A DNA stretch of 64,000 nt from Pseudaminobacter sp040045035 (GCF_040045035.1 NZ_JBDZDS010000004.1:186001-250000), one strand, 5' to 3'. Counted from the stretch's first letter, positions 27,605-36,491 are shown. Numbers and translations are program-made. The notes: generated from the sequence alone by a model not told the origin.

Positions 27605-28824
27605 CGATGCGCGGCCTCAAGCTCCTTTCTATGGTGGCGGCCTTGGCCGCCGCGCTTGGCGCCGGAGCATTCGCCTTCTCGTCGACCGGCGACGGCTGGA
27701 CGGCGCAAGAGCGCAACCAAATCGCGTCGCTGTCGCTGAAGACCCTTCCGGCGCTGGCACCCGATCCATCCAACCCGGTCGCCGAAGATCCTCGCGCGGC
27801 GACGCTTGGAGAGGCATTGTTCTTCGACACCAGGCTGAGCGGCAATGGCAAGGTCGCCTGCTCATCGTGCCACCTGCCGGAACGGCAGTTCCAGGACGGA
27901 ACGCCGCTGGGCAAGGGGCTTGGCCAGACCGCGCGCCGCACCATGCCGATCGCCGGAACGGCCCACAGCCCCTGGCTGTTCTGGGACGGCCGTGCCGACA
28001 GCCAGTGGGCACAGGCACTCGGTCCCCTCGAAAGCGCGGTCGAGCACGGCGCCGACCGAACCTCGCTTGCCCGCCTTATGGTGGCAAACTACCGCGACGC
28101 CTACGCGGAGCTGTTCGGCCCGCTTCCTGCCGTGGACGAGTTGCCTGCCCAGGCGTCGCCGCTCGGCTCGCCTGCGCAGATTTCGGCCTGGGACGGAATG
28201 ACGGACGCCGACCGAACCGCGGTCAACCGTGTATTCGCCAATATAGGCAAGGCGATTGCCGCCTACGAGCGGCACATCATGCCCTCGGCGAGCCGCTTCG
28301 ACCGTTATGCCGATGCCCTTGCCACGGGAAAATCTCCCCACGGCATCCTGACCCCCGATGAGACCGACGGGCTCAGGCTCTTCATCGGCAAGGGCAATTG
28401 CGTCAACTGCCACAACGGGCCGCTGCTCACCGACTTTCATTTCCACAACACCGGAGTTCCATCGCGGGCGGACCTGCCTGCGGATTCCGGGCGTGCTCAG
28501 GGAGCCCAGAAGGTGGCGCTCGATCCATTCAACTGCCTCGGTCAGTTCAGCGACGCCGCGCCTTCGGATTGCGCCGAGCTCAAATATATGCAGGCCGAGG
28601 GCGAGGAATTGTTGCGGGCCTACAAGACCCCTTCGCTGCGCGAGGTAGCCAAGCGCTCTCCCTACATGCATGCCGGGCAGTTCGGTTCGCTCCGGCAAGT
28701 GATTGCGCATTATGATGCCGCGCCTCATGCCGAAGCCGGCCACAGCGAGTTGCAGCCGCTTGGACTGACGGACAAGGAACGGGAATCGTTGGTCGCATTC
28801 CTTCAGAGCCTGGACCAGGAGTAA
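27601..28824 (+). CDS. Di-heme cytochrome c peroxidase (MauG/CcpA-like)
   Basis: The exported protein has 407 residues, with a signal peptide (LLSMVAALAAALGAGAFAF). Two c-type heme sites are clear: CSSCH near residue 84 and CVNCH near residue 270. Other family marks are LFFDTRLSGNGKVACSSCH, ERQFQDGTPLGKG, TAHSPWLFWDGRADSQ, and YKTPSLREVAKRSPYMHAGQF near the C-terminus. It should reduce hydrogen peroxide in the periplasm using electrons from small c-type cytochromes, or carry out MauG-type oxidation. With the FixH-like partner and the nearby oxidase operon it suggests a respiratory region. Confidence 0.9.
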   Translation: MTMRGLKLLSMVAALAAALGAGAFAFSSTGDGWTAQERNQIASLSLKTLPALAPDPSNPVAEDPRAATLGEALFFDTRLSGNGKVACSSCHLPERQFQDGTPLGKGLGQTARRTMPIAGTAHSPWLFWDGRADSQWAQALGPLESAVEHGADRTSLARLMVANYRDAYAELFGPLPAVDELPAQASPLGSPAQISAWDGMTDADRTAVNRVFANIGKAIAAYERHIMPSASRFDRYADALATGKSPHGILTPDETDGLRLFIGKGNCVNCHNGPLLTDFHFHNTGVPSRADLPADSGRAQGAQKVALDPFNCLGQFSDAAPSDCAELKYMQAEGEELLRAYKTPSLREVAKRSPYMHAGQFGSLRQVIAHYDAAPHAEAGHSELQPLGLTDKERESLVAFLQSLDQE

Positions 28825-29151
28825 CGGCCTGGTCCGGCTTGCCGGCCCCTGGTTATGCCGCCGGTTTCTCCTGCCTCCCACGTCCGGCAATGGGTAAACC
28901 ATCATGGCCGAGGGGGTGCACCACGATGTGCAGCCGGCCACGAAGCTAATTTCCCGCCCTGTTGAATTCTGCCAGTTCAGCAACGCTTTTCAGCTATGAC
29001 GACTTTGCGCCTGGATGTTGCTGCCACGAAAACAGCGCCGCTGCGGCAACCATTGCTGGGGCAGCTCTTTTGGGCGGCGCGCTAGCCGCCAACCGCCTCC
29101 CGCCGCTTGCGCCAAAGGCAGCGCCGGGCCCAACCATTGGACAGTGACGCC
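28825..29151. other. Intergenic stretch without a supported gene
   Basis: These 327 bases lie between the peroxidase gene and the convergent deacylase gene. A 61-codon frame from a TTG at 28962 (Cys/Ala-rich, containing GCCCHENS) is open on the + strand but has no ribosome-binding site or recognisable family, so I do not call it a gene. No RNA gene or clear terminator is visible. Confidence 0.5.
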
Positions 29152-29622
29152 CTACGCGGCATGGCTGAAGCGGGCGATCCGCGCATCCTGCAGCAGGTTG
29201 CGGAAATCGCCGGCGGTCACATGCACCAGCGTCCTGTGGTCGCCGCCCTCGAAATAGACGTCGCCGTCCTCGCCGAAGCTTTCGTCGAGGAGGACCGGCA
29301 CGTCATAGGCCGCGCCCACCGGCGGCACCGCACCGACGTCGCAGTCGCTGAACAACTGGCTCACTTCGTCTTCCGAGGCGAGGCCGAGCCGCTCGTCGAT
29401 CATGTTCTGCAGCGTATTGAGTTCAAGCCTGTGGCTGCTCGGAACGACAGCTAGCGCGTAGCCTGTACCATGGTGAAGGAGCACCGACTTGGCGAGCCTT
29501 CGACCCGAAACATGCGCCGCCTGCGCTGACTGACTGGTGGTCGAGGTGCGGTGATGGGCAACCGTATCGAAGTGGATGCCTTTGCCGACTAGGTAGTCTT
29601 CGAGTTTCCTTGCGATCGTCAT
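29152..29622 (-). CDS. YbaK/ProX-type aminoacyl-tRNA deacylase domain protein
   Basis: The product has 156 residues from the ATG at 29622 (MTIARKLEDYLVGKGIHFDTV); longer in-frame starts lack support. The YbaK fold is seen in SAQAAHVSGRRLAKSVLLHHGTGYALAVVPSSHRLEL and VGAVPPVGAAYDVPVLLDESF. Stand-alone members hydrolyse mischarged tRNAs (for example Cys- or Ala-tRNAPro) in trans. The conserved Lys of the family is present in LAKSVL. Confidence 0.85.
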   Translation of the reverse strand: MTIARKLEDYLVGKGIHFDTVAHHRTSTTSQSAQAAHVSGRRLAKSVLLHHGTGYALAVVPSSHRLELNTLQNMIDERLGLASEDEVSQLFSDCDVGAVPPVGAAYDVPVLLDESFGEDGDVYFEGGDHRTLVHVTAGDFRNLLQDARIARFSHAA

Positions 29623-29759
29623 CGTAGGCGTCCTTCTGTTGGAGTTGGTGACGCGTCGGAGAACGAGAAAATCCATTCTCCTCCCATCATTCCCCCTGTC
29701 AACGAAGAAGGCGGAACCGCCTTCCCGAAAGGCGCTGCAGCCGGACAATCATGCGCCGC

Positions 29760-30131
29760 TTACGGCCCCAGACCGAAGAACAGCGTGCGCGTCAGTTCGG
29801 TATGGTTGGACTCAATGACCATGATCGCGACGAAGACGAGGATCAGCAGCGGCGGGACGATGATCGCATAGGCGAGCGCAAGCCGCTCCCAGGCCATGTG
29901 CATGAATATGGCAACGATCAGTCCGGCCTTCAGCAGCATGAAGGCGATGATCAGCCCCCATCTGAGAGCCCCCTGCAGGTTGAAATAATCGACCGAGTAG
30001 GAGCCTGCGCTCAGCACGAACAGCCAACCCCAGACGACGAGATACAGCTTGATCGGGTGCTGCTGGCCTTGCGCGGAGGCGACGGCAGCGGGCCTCTGCA
30101 GCGTGTGATCCTGGGTTAAGACCCGTGTCAT
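29760..30131 (-). CDS. Cytochrome c oxidase subunit IV-like (CtaF/CyoD-type) protein
   Basis: This 123-residue membrane protein has three hydrophobic helices (LYLVVWGWLFVLSAGSYSV, WGLIIAFMLLKAGLIVAIF, YAIIVPPLLILVFVAIMV). The HPIKLYLVVWGWLFVLS and LLKAGLIVAIFMHM pattern is that of the small subunit IV found with bacterial heme-copper oxidases. It is the last gene of the five-gene oxidase operon, 9 bases after the subunit III gene, and probably aids assembly or stability of the complex. Confidence 0.85.
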   Translation of the reverse strand: MTRVLTQDHTLQRPAAVASAQGQQHPIKLYLVVWGWLFVLSAGSYSVDYFNLQGALRWGLIIAFMLLKAGLIVAIFMHMAWERLALAYAIIVPPLLILVFVAIMVIESNHTELTRTLFFGLGP

Positions 30132-30140
30132 CTCTCCACC

Positions 30141-30863
30141 TCACCAAAGATAGAAGAACGCGAAGATGAAAACCCACACCAGATCGACGAAGTGCCAGTA
30201 GAGCCCCATGATCTCGACGTTTTCGTAACGGCCGCGCCGGCTGGTGAAGAACCCCGGTGCGCCGTGATCGAAGTCGCCGCGCAGCACCTTCCGCGCGGTG
30301 ATCAGCAGGAAGATCACGCCGATCGTCACGTGGGTGCCGTGGAAACCCGTGATCATGAAGAACGAGGACCCGAACTGCGTCGCCCCCCAGGGATTTCCCC
30401 ACGGCCGCACGCCTTCCATGATGAGCTTGGTCCACTCGAAGCCCTGCATGCCGACGAAGGTGGCGCCGAGCGCGGCGGTGGCCAGCATCAGCGCGGCCGT
30501 CTTCCTTCGCTCGCGGCGGTAGCCGAAGTTGACGGCCATGGCCATCGTGCCGCTGGAGGAGATGAGCACGAAGGTCATGATGGCGATGAGGAGAAGCGGC
30601 ACGGAATGGCCGCCTATATGCAGCGCAAAGACCTCCGCCGTGTCCGGCCAGGGCACCGTGGTCGACATGCGCGCGGTCATGTAGGCAAGCAGGAAGCAGC
30701 CGAAGATGAAGGTGTCGCTGAGCAGGAAGATCCACATCATGGCCTTCCCCCAGGAAACGTTCTTGAACGCCCGCTGATCGGACGACCAGTCGGCCGCTAT
30801 GCCGCGCAAGCCTGCCGGCCGCGGCGCGGTGTGTGGGACATGTTCGGAGGTTGTGTCGACCAT
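30141..30863 (-). CDS. Cytochrome c oxidase subunit III
   Basis: This 240-residue protein has several transmembrane helices. Typical subunit III blocks are FKNVSWGKAMMWIFLLSDTFIFGCFLLAYM, LLIAIMTFVLISSSGTMAMAV, LGATFVGMQGFEWTKLI and FFMITGFHGTHVTIGVIFLL, ending in YWHFVDLVWVFIFAFFYLW. It lies 13 bases downstream of a second, more divergent subunit III gene. Confidence 0.92.
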   Translation of the reverse strand: MVDTTSEHVPHTAPRPAGLRGIAADWSSDQRAFKNVSWGKAMMWIFLLSDTFIFGCFLLAYMTARMSTTVPWPDTAEVFALHIGGHSVPLLLIAIMTFVLISSSGTMAMAVNFGYRRERRKTAALMLATAALGATFVGMQGFEWTKLIMEGVRPWGNPWGATQFGSSFFMITGFHGTHVTIGVIFLLITARKVLRGDFDHGAPGFFTSRRGRYENVEIMGLYWHFVDLVWVFIFAFFYLW

Positions 30864-30876
30864 CCCGCGTTCCCTC

Positions 30877-31581
30877 CTAGCTCAGCAACAGGCGGCAGAC
30901 GTTGATGAAATTGGCCGCCCAGCCCATGAGCACGGCAAACAGAACTAGCCACACCACGAGCAGGGCATGCCAGTAGATCGCGCACAGTTCGGTGGACAGG
31001 ACGAGCCCGGCGGCCGGGCCGCCTCGCCAGGCCCGGATATTGGTCCGGCCGAGCGCCACCAGCCCGCCAAGGACATGGAGACCGTGCATGGCCGTCAGCA
31101 GGTAGAAGAAGCTGACGCCAGGGTTCACGGTGACGAAATAGCCCTGGTCGGCCAGATCCCGCCATGCCAGCAACTGTCCGGCCAGGAAGGCGAGGGAGGC
31201 CAGGCCGGCCGTGAAAAGCGCGAGACGGAGATTGTCGCGCTGGCGGGCGTGGGCAGCAACCACCGCACAGTGCATCGCCAGGCTCGCCAGTGCCAGCATG
31301 CCGGTGTTGAGCCAGAGTACGCGCGGCACCGGCGGCGCCTGCCAGTCGGCATAGGCCATGCGCATGAGATAGGCGCCGATGAGCAGCGCAAACAATGCGC
31401 CGACCACGCCCAGGAACACGCCGAGCCCGATCTTGGCCGGATGCGTGACAGGAGCCTCGGTTTCGGGGAAGGCCGTGACCGGTCCCACTTCCAGCCATGG
31501 CTTGGACATCAGCCTTTGGTGCGACAGCCACCAGCCGACAATCGCCAGTATCGCGACCAGGAAGATGAGGATCGCGCTCAT
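30877..31581 (-). CDS. Second, divergent cytochrome c oxidase subunit III-like protein
   Basis: This 234-residue protein has about seven hydrophobic helices. It begins with a membrane anchor (ILIFLVAILAIVGWWLS) and later has AMHGLHVLGGLVALGRTNI and the terminal YWHALLVVWLVLFAVLMGWA, which match subunit III. Two adjacent subunit III-type genes recall the coxMNOP operon of Bradyrhizobium, an alternative aa3-type oxidase. Its start overlaps the end of ctaD (ATGA), so they are coupled. Confidence 0.85.
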   Translation of the reverse strand: MSAILIFLVAILAIVGWWLSHQRLMSKPWLEVGPVTAFPETEAPVTHPAKIGLGVFLGVVGALFALLIGAYLMRMAYADWQAPPVPRVLWLNTGMLALASLAMHCAVVAAHARQRDNLRLALFTAGLASLAFLAGQLLAWRDLADQGYFVTVNPGVSFFYLLTAMHGLHVLGGLVALGRTNIRAWRGGPAAGLVLSTELCAIYWHALLVVWLVLFAVLMGWAANFINVCRLLLS

Positions 31582-33350
31582 GCCGGCCCGCCTTGCGTCA
31601 GTGGCCGAGGATCATTCTGGGGGATGAAGTCCTCGGGCGCGCCGGGCACGCTGTAGTCATAGGCCCAGCGATAGACAACCGGCAGTTCCTTGCCGAAATT
31701 GCCGTGCGGCGGCGGCGTACCGGCCGTCTGCCATTCGAGCGTCGTCGCCCGCCATGGATTGTCGCCTGCCTCCTTGCCGTGGCGCAGGCTCCAGAAGATG
31801 TTGAATAGGAACACCAGCTGGGCGAAGCCGACGACCAGCGCTGCGATGGTCATGAACTCGTTCAGCATGTGCACCGAAGGCGGGATGAAGGCGGTGTCGC
31901 CCAGTTCGGGATAGCGCCGCGGTATGCCTATCAGCCCGATATAGTGCATCGGGAAGAAGATCATGTAGGTGCCCAGGAAGGTGACCCAGAAGTGGAAGCG
32001 TCCCATCACTTCGTTGAGCATCCGCCCGGTGATCTTGGGATACCAGTGATAGATCGCGCCGAAGACGACCAGGACGGGCCCCACGCCCATCACCATGTGG
32101 AAATGGGCCACCACGAACATGGTGTCGGATAGCGGCACGTCGACCACCACATTGCCCAGGAACAGGCCGCTCAAGCCCCCATTGACGAAGGTGACGATGA
32201 AGGCGAGCGCAAACAGCATCGGCAGGGTCAAATGGATGTCGCCCCGCCACAGCGTGAGCACCCAGTTGTAGACCTTGATCGCCGTCGGCACCGCGATGAT
32301 CAGCGTGGTGGTGGCGAAGAAGAAGCCGAAATAGGGATACATGCCGCTGACATACATGTGGTGCGCCCAGACGACGAAGCTGAGCGCGCCGATGATGATG
32401 ATCGCCCACACCATCATGCGGTAGCCGAAGATGTTCTTGCGCGCATGCGTGGCAATGAGGTCCGAGACGATGCCGAAGGCGGGCAGGGCCACGATGTAGA
32501 CCTCGGGATGCCCGAAGAACCAGAACAGGTGCTGCCAGAGCAGCGGGCTGCCGCCGTTATGCGGCAGCGGTGTGCCCATGTCGACGAGCGCCGGCATGAA
32601 GAAGCTGGAACCGACCACGCGGTCGAACAGCATCATGACACAGGCCACGAACAGAGCCGGGAAGGCAAGCAGCGCCATCACCGTCGCGGTGAAAATGCCC
32701 CACACGGTCAGCGGAAGACGCATCAGCGTCATGCCGCGCGTGCGCGCCTGCAGTACTGTCACAACATAGTTGAGGCCACCCATGGTGAAGCCGACGATGA
32801 ACAGGATCAGCGACACCAGCATCAGTATGATGCCCCAGCTTTGACCGCCGGGCGTGCCCGAGGTGATCGCCTGCGGCGGATAGAGCGTCCAGCCCGCGCC
32901 CGTCGGCCCGCCTGGGGCAAAGAAGCTGGCGACCAGTACGAGCACCGCCAGCAGGTAGATCCAGTAGCTCAGCATGTTGACATAGGGGAACACCATGTCG
33001 CGCGCGCCGACCATCAGCGGGATCAGGTAGTTGCCGAAGCCGCCGAGGAACAGCGCGGTCAGAAGATAGATGACCATGATCATGCCGTGCATGGTCATGA
33101 ACTGGTAATAGGCGTCGGCGGTGATGAAGGAAAAGGTGTCGGGAAAGCCGAGCTTCAGCCGCATCAGCCAGGACAGCACCAGCGCGACGAAGCCTATCGC
33201 CATCGCCGTGCTCGCATACTGGATCGCTATGACTTTGGCGTCCTGCGAGAAGACGTATTTCGTCCACCAGCTGTGAGGATGGTAGAGCTCGACCTCGGCC
33301 ACTTCCGCGGGCGGGATGAACTCTGTGTCCTGAGGCGTGACATCGGTCAT
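31578..33350 (-). CDS. ctaD: Cytochrome c oxidase subunit I
   Basis: This is the 590-residue catalytic subunit of an aa3-type heme-copper oxidase in the inner membrane. It has twelve or so membrane helices. Key segments are YLLTALFLGGFGNYLIPLMVG, LFWFFGHPEVYIVALPAFG (CuB His with the cross-linked Tyr), VWAHHMYVSGM (the other two CuB His residues), and MFVVAHFHMVMG (heme a and a3 ligands). The reaction is four-electron reduction of oxygen coupled to proton pumping. It lies downstream of ctaC on the same strand, about 60 bases away. Confidence 0.96.
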   Translation of the reverse strand: MTDVTPQDTEFIPPAEVAEVELYHPHSWWTKYVFSQDAKVIAIQYASTAMAIGFVALVLSWLMRLKLGFPDTFSFITADAYYQFMTMHGMIMVIYLLTALFLGGFGNYLIPLMVGARDMVFPYVNMLSYWIYLLAVLVLVASFFAPGGPTGAGWTLYPPQAITSGTPGGQSWGIILMLVSLILFIVGFTMGGLNYVVTVLQARTRGMTLMRLPLTVWGIFTATVMALLAFPALFVACVMMLFDRVVGSSFFMPALVDMGTPLPHNGGSPLLWQHLFWFFGHPEVYIVALPAFGIVSDLIATHARKNIFGYRMMVWAIIIIGALSFVVWAHHMYVSGMYPYFGFFFATTTLIIAVPTAIKVYNWVLTLWRGDIHLTLPMLFALAFIVTFVNGGLSGLFLGNVVVDVPLSDTMFVVAHFHMVMGVGPVLVVFGAIYHWYPKITGRMLNEVMGRFHFWVTFLGTYMIFFPMHYIGLIGIPRRYPELGDTAFIPPSVHMLNEFMTIAALVVGFAQLVFLFNIFWSLRHGKEAGDNPWRATTLEWQTAGTPPPHGNFGKELPVVYRWAYDYSVPGAPEDFIPQNDPRPLTQGGPA

Positions 33351-33409
33351 AAAACACCTCTTCGTTTTTCACTGTCCTTTCGACGCGGCCGCCTCGTGGC
33401 CAGCCTCGC

Positions 33410-34267
33410 CTAGTTTGCCTTCGTCGCGACCTCGCCTGCCGACCCTGGCGGGGGCTCGAGCGCTCCGGTCTTTTGCCCGGCGGTCATCTGGGCAAAGGTC
33501 TGCTGTTGCTGCAGCCAGGCCTGATAATCCTGCTCGGTGTCGACCTTCACCACGCCGCGCATGAAGGCGTGGCCGACGCCGCAAAGCTTGGCGCACAGCA
33601 CCTCGAACGTTCCGGTGCGGGTCGGGGTGAACCAGAAATAGGTGACCATGCCCGGCACCAGGTCCATGCGGGCGCGGAACTCGGGCACGTAGAAGTCGTG
33701 CAGCACGTCGATCGAGCGCAGCACCATCTTGACCGGCTTGCCGACCGGCAGGTGCAGGTCCTCGCCCAGGATGATCAGATTGCCTTTGCTGTTGGGATCC
33801 TCGGGATTGACGCCCAGCGGATTGTCCGCGCTGATCAGGCTGGCGTTCGAAGTGCCGAGCTTGCCGCCGGCGCCGGGCAGGCGGAAGTTCCATTGCCATT
33901 GCTGGGCAACGACCTCCACTTCCGTGGCATCCTTGGGAACGGTGATGAAGTGGCTCCAGACGAAAAGCCCCGGCGCCAGCAATGCCGCGACGCCCAGCGC
34001 CGTCACCACCGTCAGCCAGCCTTCGAGTTTCCGGCTTTCGGGCTCGTAGGCCGCTTGAGCCCCCTCCTTGTGGCGGAAGCGATAGATGCAATAGGCCATG
34101 AACAGCACGACCGCGGCAAAGACCGCGCCGGTGATCCAGAAAGTTATGGACAGAGTATTGTCGATATAGCTCCAGTTGGAAGCTATCGGCGTGGACCACC
34201 AGGGGCTCAGTACATGAAACAGGACTGAGCCCAATACGATCAGAACGAGCACCAGCGCCAAGGCCAT
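33410..34267 (-). CDS. ctaC: Cytochrome c oxidase subunit II
   Basis: The 285-residue subunit has two N-terminal membrane helices (LALVLVLIVLGSVLFHVL; ITFWITGAVFAAVVLFMAY) and a periplasmic cupredoxin domain. The CuA site is complete: the upstream His in LHDFYVPEF, then CAKLCGVGHAFM with both Cys, His and Met. VVAQQWQWNFRLPG is the aromatic segment passing electrons from cytochrome c. Unlike some rhizobial subunit II proteins it has no fused heme c domain (no CxxCH). It heads the oxidase operon, with a GGAGGAACC site before the ATG. Confidence 0.95.
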   Translation of the reverse strand: MALALVLVLIVLGSVLFHVLSPWWSTPIASNWSYIDNTLSITFWITGAVFAAVVLFMAYCIYRFRHKEGAQAAYEPESRKLEGWLTVVTALGVAALLAPGLFVWSHFITVPKDATEVEVVAQQWQWNFRLPGAGGKLGTSNASLISADNPLGVNPEDPNSKGNLIILGEDLHLPVGKPVKMVLRSIDVLHDFYVPEFRARMDLVPGMVTYFWFTPTRTGTFEVLCAKLCGVGHAFMRGVVKVDTEQDYQAWLQQQQTFAQMTAGQKTGALEPPPGSAGEVATKAN

Positions 34268-34600
34268 CCTCGGTTCCTCCGCGATCCGGGAGACGCTGTC
34301 TCCGCAGGAAAGCGGCCCAGTATAGCTTGAATTGTCTTCAGAATACTAGGGATGGCGGAGGTCGTGACCGAAGGCACGATCTTGGCGGCGTGATTGAAGC
34401 GCAGACGATACGAAACGCGTTTCAGCCAGATATCAAACGGGCTCTTTGACGAGCTTGATCGCTCAAGTCCTGGCGGCCGCGCGGCGAGCCAGGGAGGCGT
34501 CGGTCAGAAACGCGGCGGACGCCTTGTAGGGCAGCTGACTGGAGGTCGCAGCCGGCGGACAAGTCAGTGCTGTGCCCGGGGGCCGGCGGCGGTGGACAGG
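34268..34600. other. Upstream region of the oxidase operon; no gene seen
   Basis: These 333 bases should hold the promoter of the leftward oxidase operon; I cannot fix its -35 and -10. The distal half is low-information GC-rich sequence bordering decayed genes. No RNA gene is visible. Confidence 0.4.
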
Positions 34601-34930
34601 TCAGGGGTTGGATTTGCACCCCCTGGCGAAGGTGACGATCCGCCAGCGTTCCTTGCGCAGGGTAGTCTTCCGCAGCCGGCCCTCTCGGGCCGAACTGCGC
34701 CTTGCACCAGACGCCATCCGAAGCTGTCAGGCAGGTGTCCACTTCCACGCAGGCGCCCTGAGGCACCGCGCCGACGACGCTGGCGTCTCTCGCGCTTCGG
34801 AGCGTACGTTCAGGTTTACGATTACGTTGACCTTTTTGTCGCCGGCAGGATTGGCGGTCAGGGGATAGGCCAGTTCTTCCTTGGGCGCGCATTTGCTGGT
34901 GAAGCCAAGGAGATTGCAGCCACTGGTCTT
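34601..34930 (-). pseudogene. Frameshifted SH3-domain protein remnant
   Basis: Three reading frames on the minus strand together spell an SH3-like protein: VNVIVNLNVRSEAR in one frame, then DASVVGAVPQGACVEVDTC and GVWCKAQFG in a second, then EGRLRKTTLRKERW and a stop at 34601-34603 in a third. Intact bacterial SH3 proteins read NLNVRSGPG, then PVVGAVPxG, then WCKVxF, then GWLRKT in one frame, so at least two frameshifts (near 34790 and 34695) have broken this gene. It borders the mobile region. Confidence 0.6.
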
Positions 34931-35140
34931 GACGGCAGTGTCGAGCACGCCAGCGGTTCCATCAAACTCGACGACCTGCAGAGCGAATTCCCGCGCGTTT
35001 TCGACGATGCCAAATGGGTCGATGTCGGCGTCGGCTGGATCGATCTCATCCGCGAATTCGTGACGGCAGCACTGTCGCACGACCCGAGCCTGACTGTCCA
35101 CGAATGCAAGGAGAAGTGGGGTTCGCTCAGGATCTGGTGA
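34930..35140 (+). pseudogene. Gene fragment with KEKxGxLRI motif
   Basis: The + strand frame ending at 35140 contains FDDAKWVDVGVGWIDLIREF followed by LTVHECKEKWGSLRIW. This pattern (a Gly-Trp, then VKEKFGGLRxY) occurs in small phage- or plasmid-associated proteins of unknown function. The frame is open far upstream, but there it is antisense to the SH3 remnant and looks non-coding, so only this 3' part is likely genuine. Confidence 0.35.
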
Positions 35141-35192
35141 GACCCGATAAGCGGCCCTCGCGAAGGCGAAAGTGGAGATCAAGAGCGCTTAC

Positions 35193-35213
35193 TGTTGCGC
35201 GCCGCGCGCAACA
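35193..35213. repeat. Perfect palindrome next to element 1
   Basis: TGTTGCGCGC and GCGCGCAACA form a perfect 10-bp inverted repeat around a central C at 35203. It ends 4 bases before the element 1 left terminus. It could be a transcription terminator-like hairpin, a protein site or a favoured target. Confidence 0.6.
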
Positions 35214-35217
35214 CAAA

Positions 35218-35801
35218 TGTGGGGTACTGCTTGATTTTGCACAGGTAGCATTTGGCACTTAATCGAAAAAGAGCAATGGAACCAAACGATTAAGCTGTAT
35301 CGGCGGTGCAAAAGGCGCAAAACGAAAATGAGCTATTTTGAGCAGTGTGAGCGGCTTTTTGCGCACGTTTTGACACCTTTTTGCACTGGTACGAGCAGAA
35401 AGGTCGGGAGCCCACGATAGAAATGAGCAGTCTTCCTCTCAAACAAGGCGCAGTGGCCACCACGAAGGCTGGGAGCGGCAGGCAAGGCCTTGGAAACATT
35501 GAAAGGAGGCTGGAGGCGCGGACCCGCCAAGAGGTCGCTAGACGACCGGAAGCGTCAGCTCGCATCTGTGTTGATGGCCGCATATTAGAAGTAAATTCGC
35601 GAGTTTTCCCGGTTTACAGTTAATCTGGCAAACTGTAGCCCGTGAACAGTTCCCACCTCAAAAGTGCCATTGTTCGAAAATATCTCATGAATTTCATTAA
35701 GTTAGTTGCGAGTGGTTTCAAAAATTTGACTGCTAAGAGTGGCACGGAACTGTAGCATTTGACTGCGTGTGTTCGCATATACGTTACTTGCAATACTTGA
35801 A
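35218..35801. other. Element 1 left-end region with transposase-site-like motifs
   Basis: No gene is supported here. TTTTGCAC/TTTGGCAC motifs occur at 35235-35242, 35251-35258, 35306-35313 (inverted) and 35379-35386, as expected for an array of transposase-binding sites. The part from 35600 to 35800 is AT-rich and holds two copies of AACTGTAGC (35633 and 35748 areas). Confidence 0.5.
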
Positions 35802-35831
35802 ATAAAAAAGGGCGCTATACTGCGCCCTTAA
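35802..35831 (-). terminator. Rho-independent terminator for the leftward element 1 genes
   Basis: The stem AAGGGCGC / GCGCCCTT (35808-35829) with a 6-base loop is followed, on the minus strand, by a run of T residues. It lies about 20 bases after the stop of the gene at 35851. Confidence 0.88.
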
Positions 35832-35850
35832 ATAGGATATTAAAGCCCCG

Positions 35851-36435
35851 CTAACCGCTACCTTTCGCATAGGAGCGAAGCGCGGCAGAAACCTCGTCCA
35901 GCGTCGGAATTGGCGCACCTTTCGGCAGGTGCTTGGGCAGGCGACGCATGACGGCGGAAGGGCTGATGGGGCCGCCGTCCTTGATGACGCGCAAGAGCGG
36001 CAACAGCCATTGCGGCGTCGGGTCACGTTGCCGAGGCGGTTCGGGCAGCGACGGCGGCAGGACTTCCGCCACGTCCGACGATCCTTCTGGCAAGGCATAC
36101 ACCCGGCGAATGATCTCATCGAAGGCAGGGCGCGGAAGCGCGGAGAAATGGAATTCGAAACGCTCGCCACCGCGACCTGTGACAAAGCGCCGGGGCCACT
36201 CCTCGCGGTCGGCGCGGATGACGATGCCGTGACGTGTCGTCGGCAGGTTGGGCAGGCGCATGGCCGCGAGGCTCGACGCGGTGAACCACTCGCGCAGCCT
36301 TTGTCCAGGTCGAGCGATCTGGACGATGGCCGCCTCAAGAAAACGGAGGCGCTTCAAGGTCGCCTCCCACTCTTCGGCAGGGATGGATACGGTTAAGGGG
36401 AAGCCGTCTTTCGGCATGGCGTAACTCGCTGACAT
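35851..36435 (-). CDS. Protein with MuA-type N-terminal DNA-binding domain
   Basis: The product has 194 residues from the ATG at 36435; a TTG at 36447 and an ATG at 36417 are alternatives. Its middle region, EWFTASSLAAMRLPNLPTT then REEWPRRFVTGRGGERFEF, parallels the N-terminus of the MuA-type transposase at 60630 (LWLSAKEIAAAGLHNLPTS, RENWPSRPRAGRGGGREY). That winged-helix domain (HTH_Tnp_Mu_1) binds the enhancer/operator in MuA and in the Mu repressor. Here no catalytic domain follows; the C-terminal 80 residues (RLPKHLPKGAPIPTLDEV) are of unknown role. I infer a repressor or end-binding regulator for element 1. Confidence 0.65.
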   Translation of the reverse strand: MSASYAMPKDGFPLTVSIPAEEWEATLKRLRFLEAAIVQIARPGQRLREWFTASSLAAMRLPNLPTTRHGIVIRADREEWPRRFVTGRGGERFEFHFSALPRPAFDEIIRRVYALPEGSSDVAEVLPPSLPEPPRQRDPTPQWLLPLLRVIKDGGPISPSAVMRRLPKHLPKGAPIPTLDEVSAALRSYAKGSG

Positions 36436-36491
36436 GGACCGGAACAAGAAAGAGGCGGAGCCGGTGCCCCGCCTTGCATATCGCTTTGCGC

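Noticed and set aside
28962..29147. Small Cys/Ala-rich gene from a TTG
   Set aside because: No ribosome-binding site, no recognised homologue and unremarkable composition.
34394..35140. One long + strand gene
   Set aside because: The first 180 codons are antisense to a recognisable SH3 remnant and look non-coding; only the 3' part resembles a protein family.
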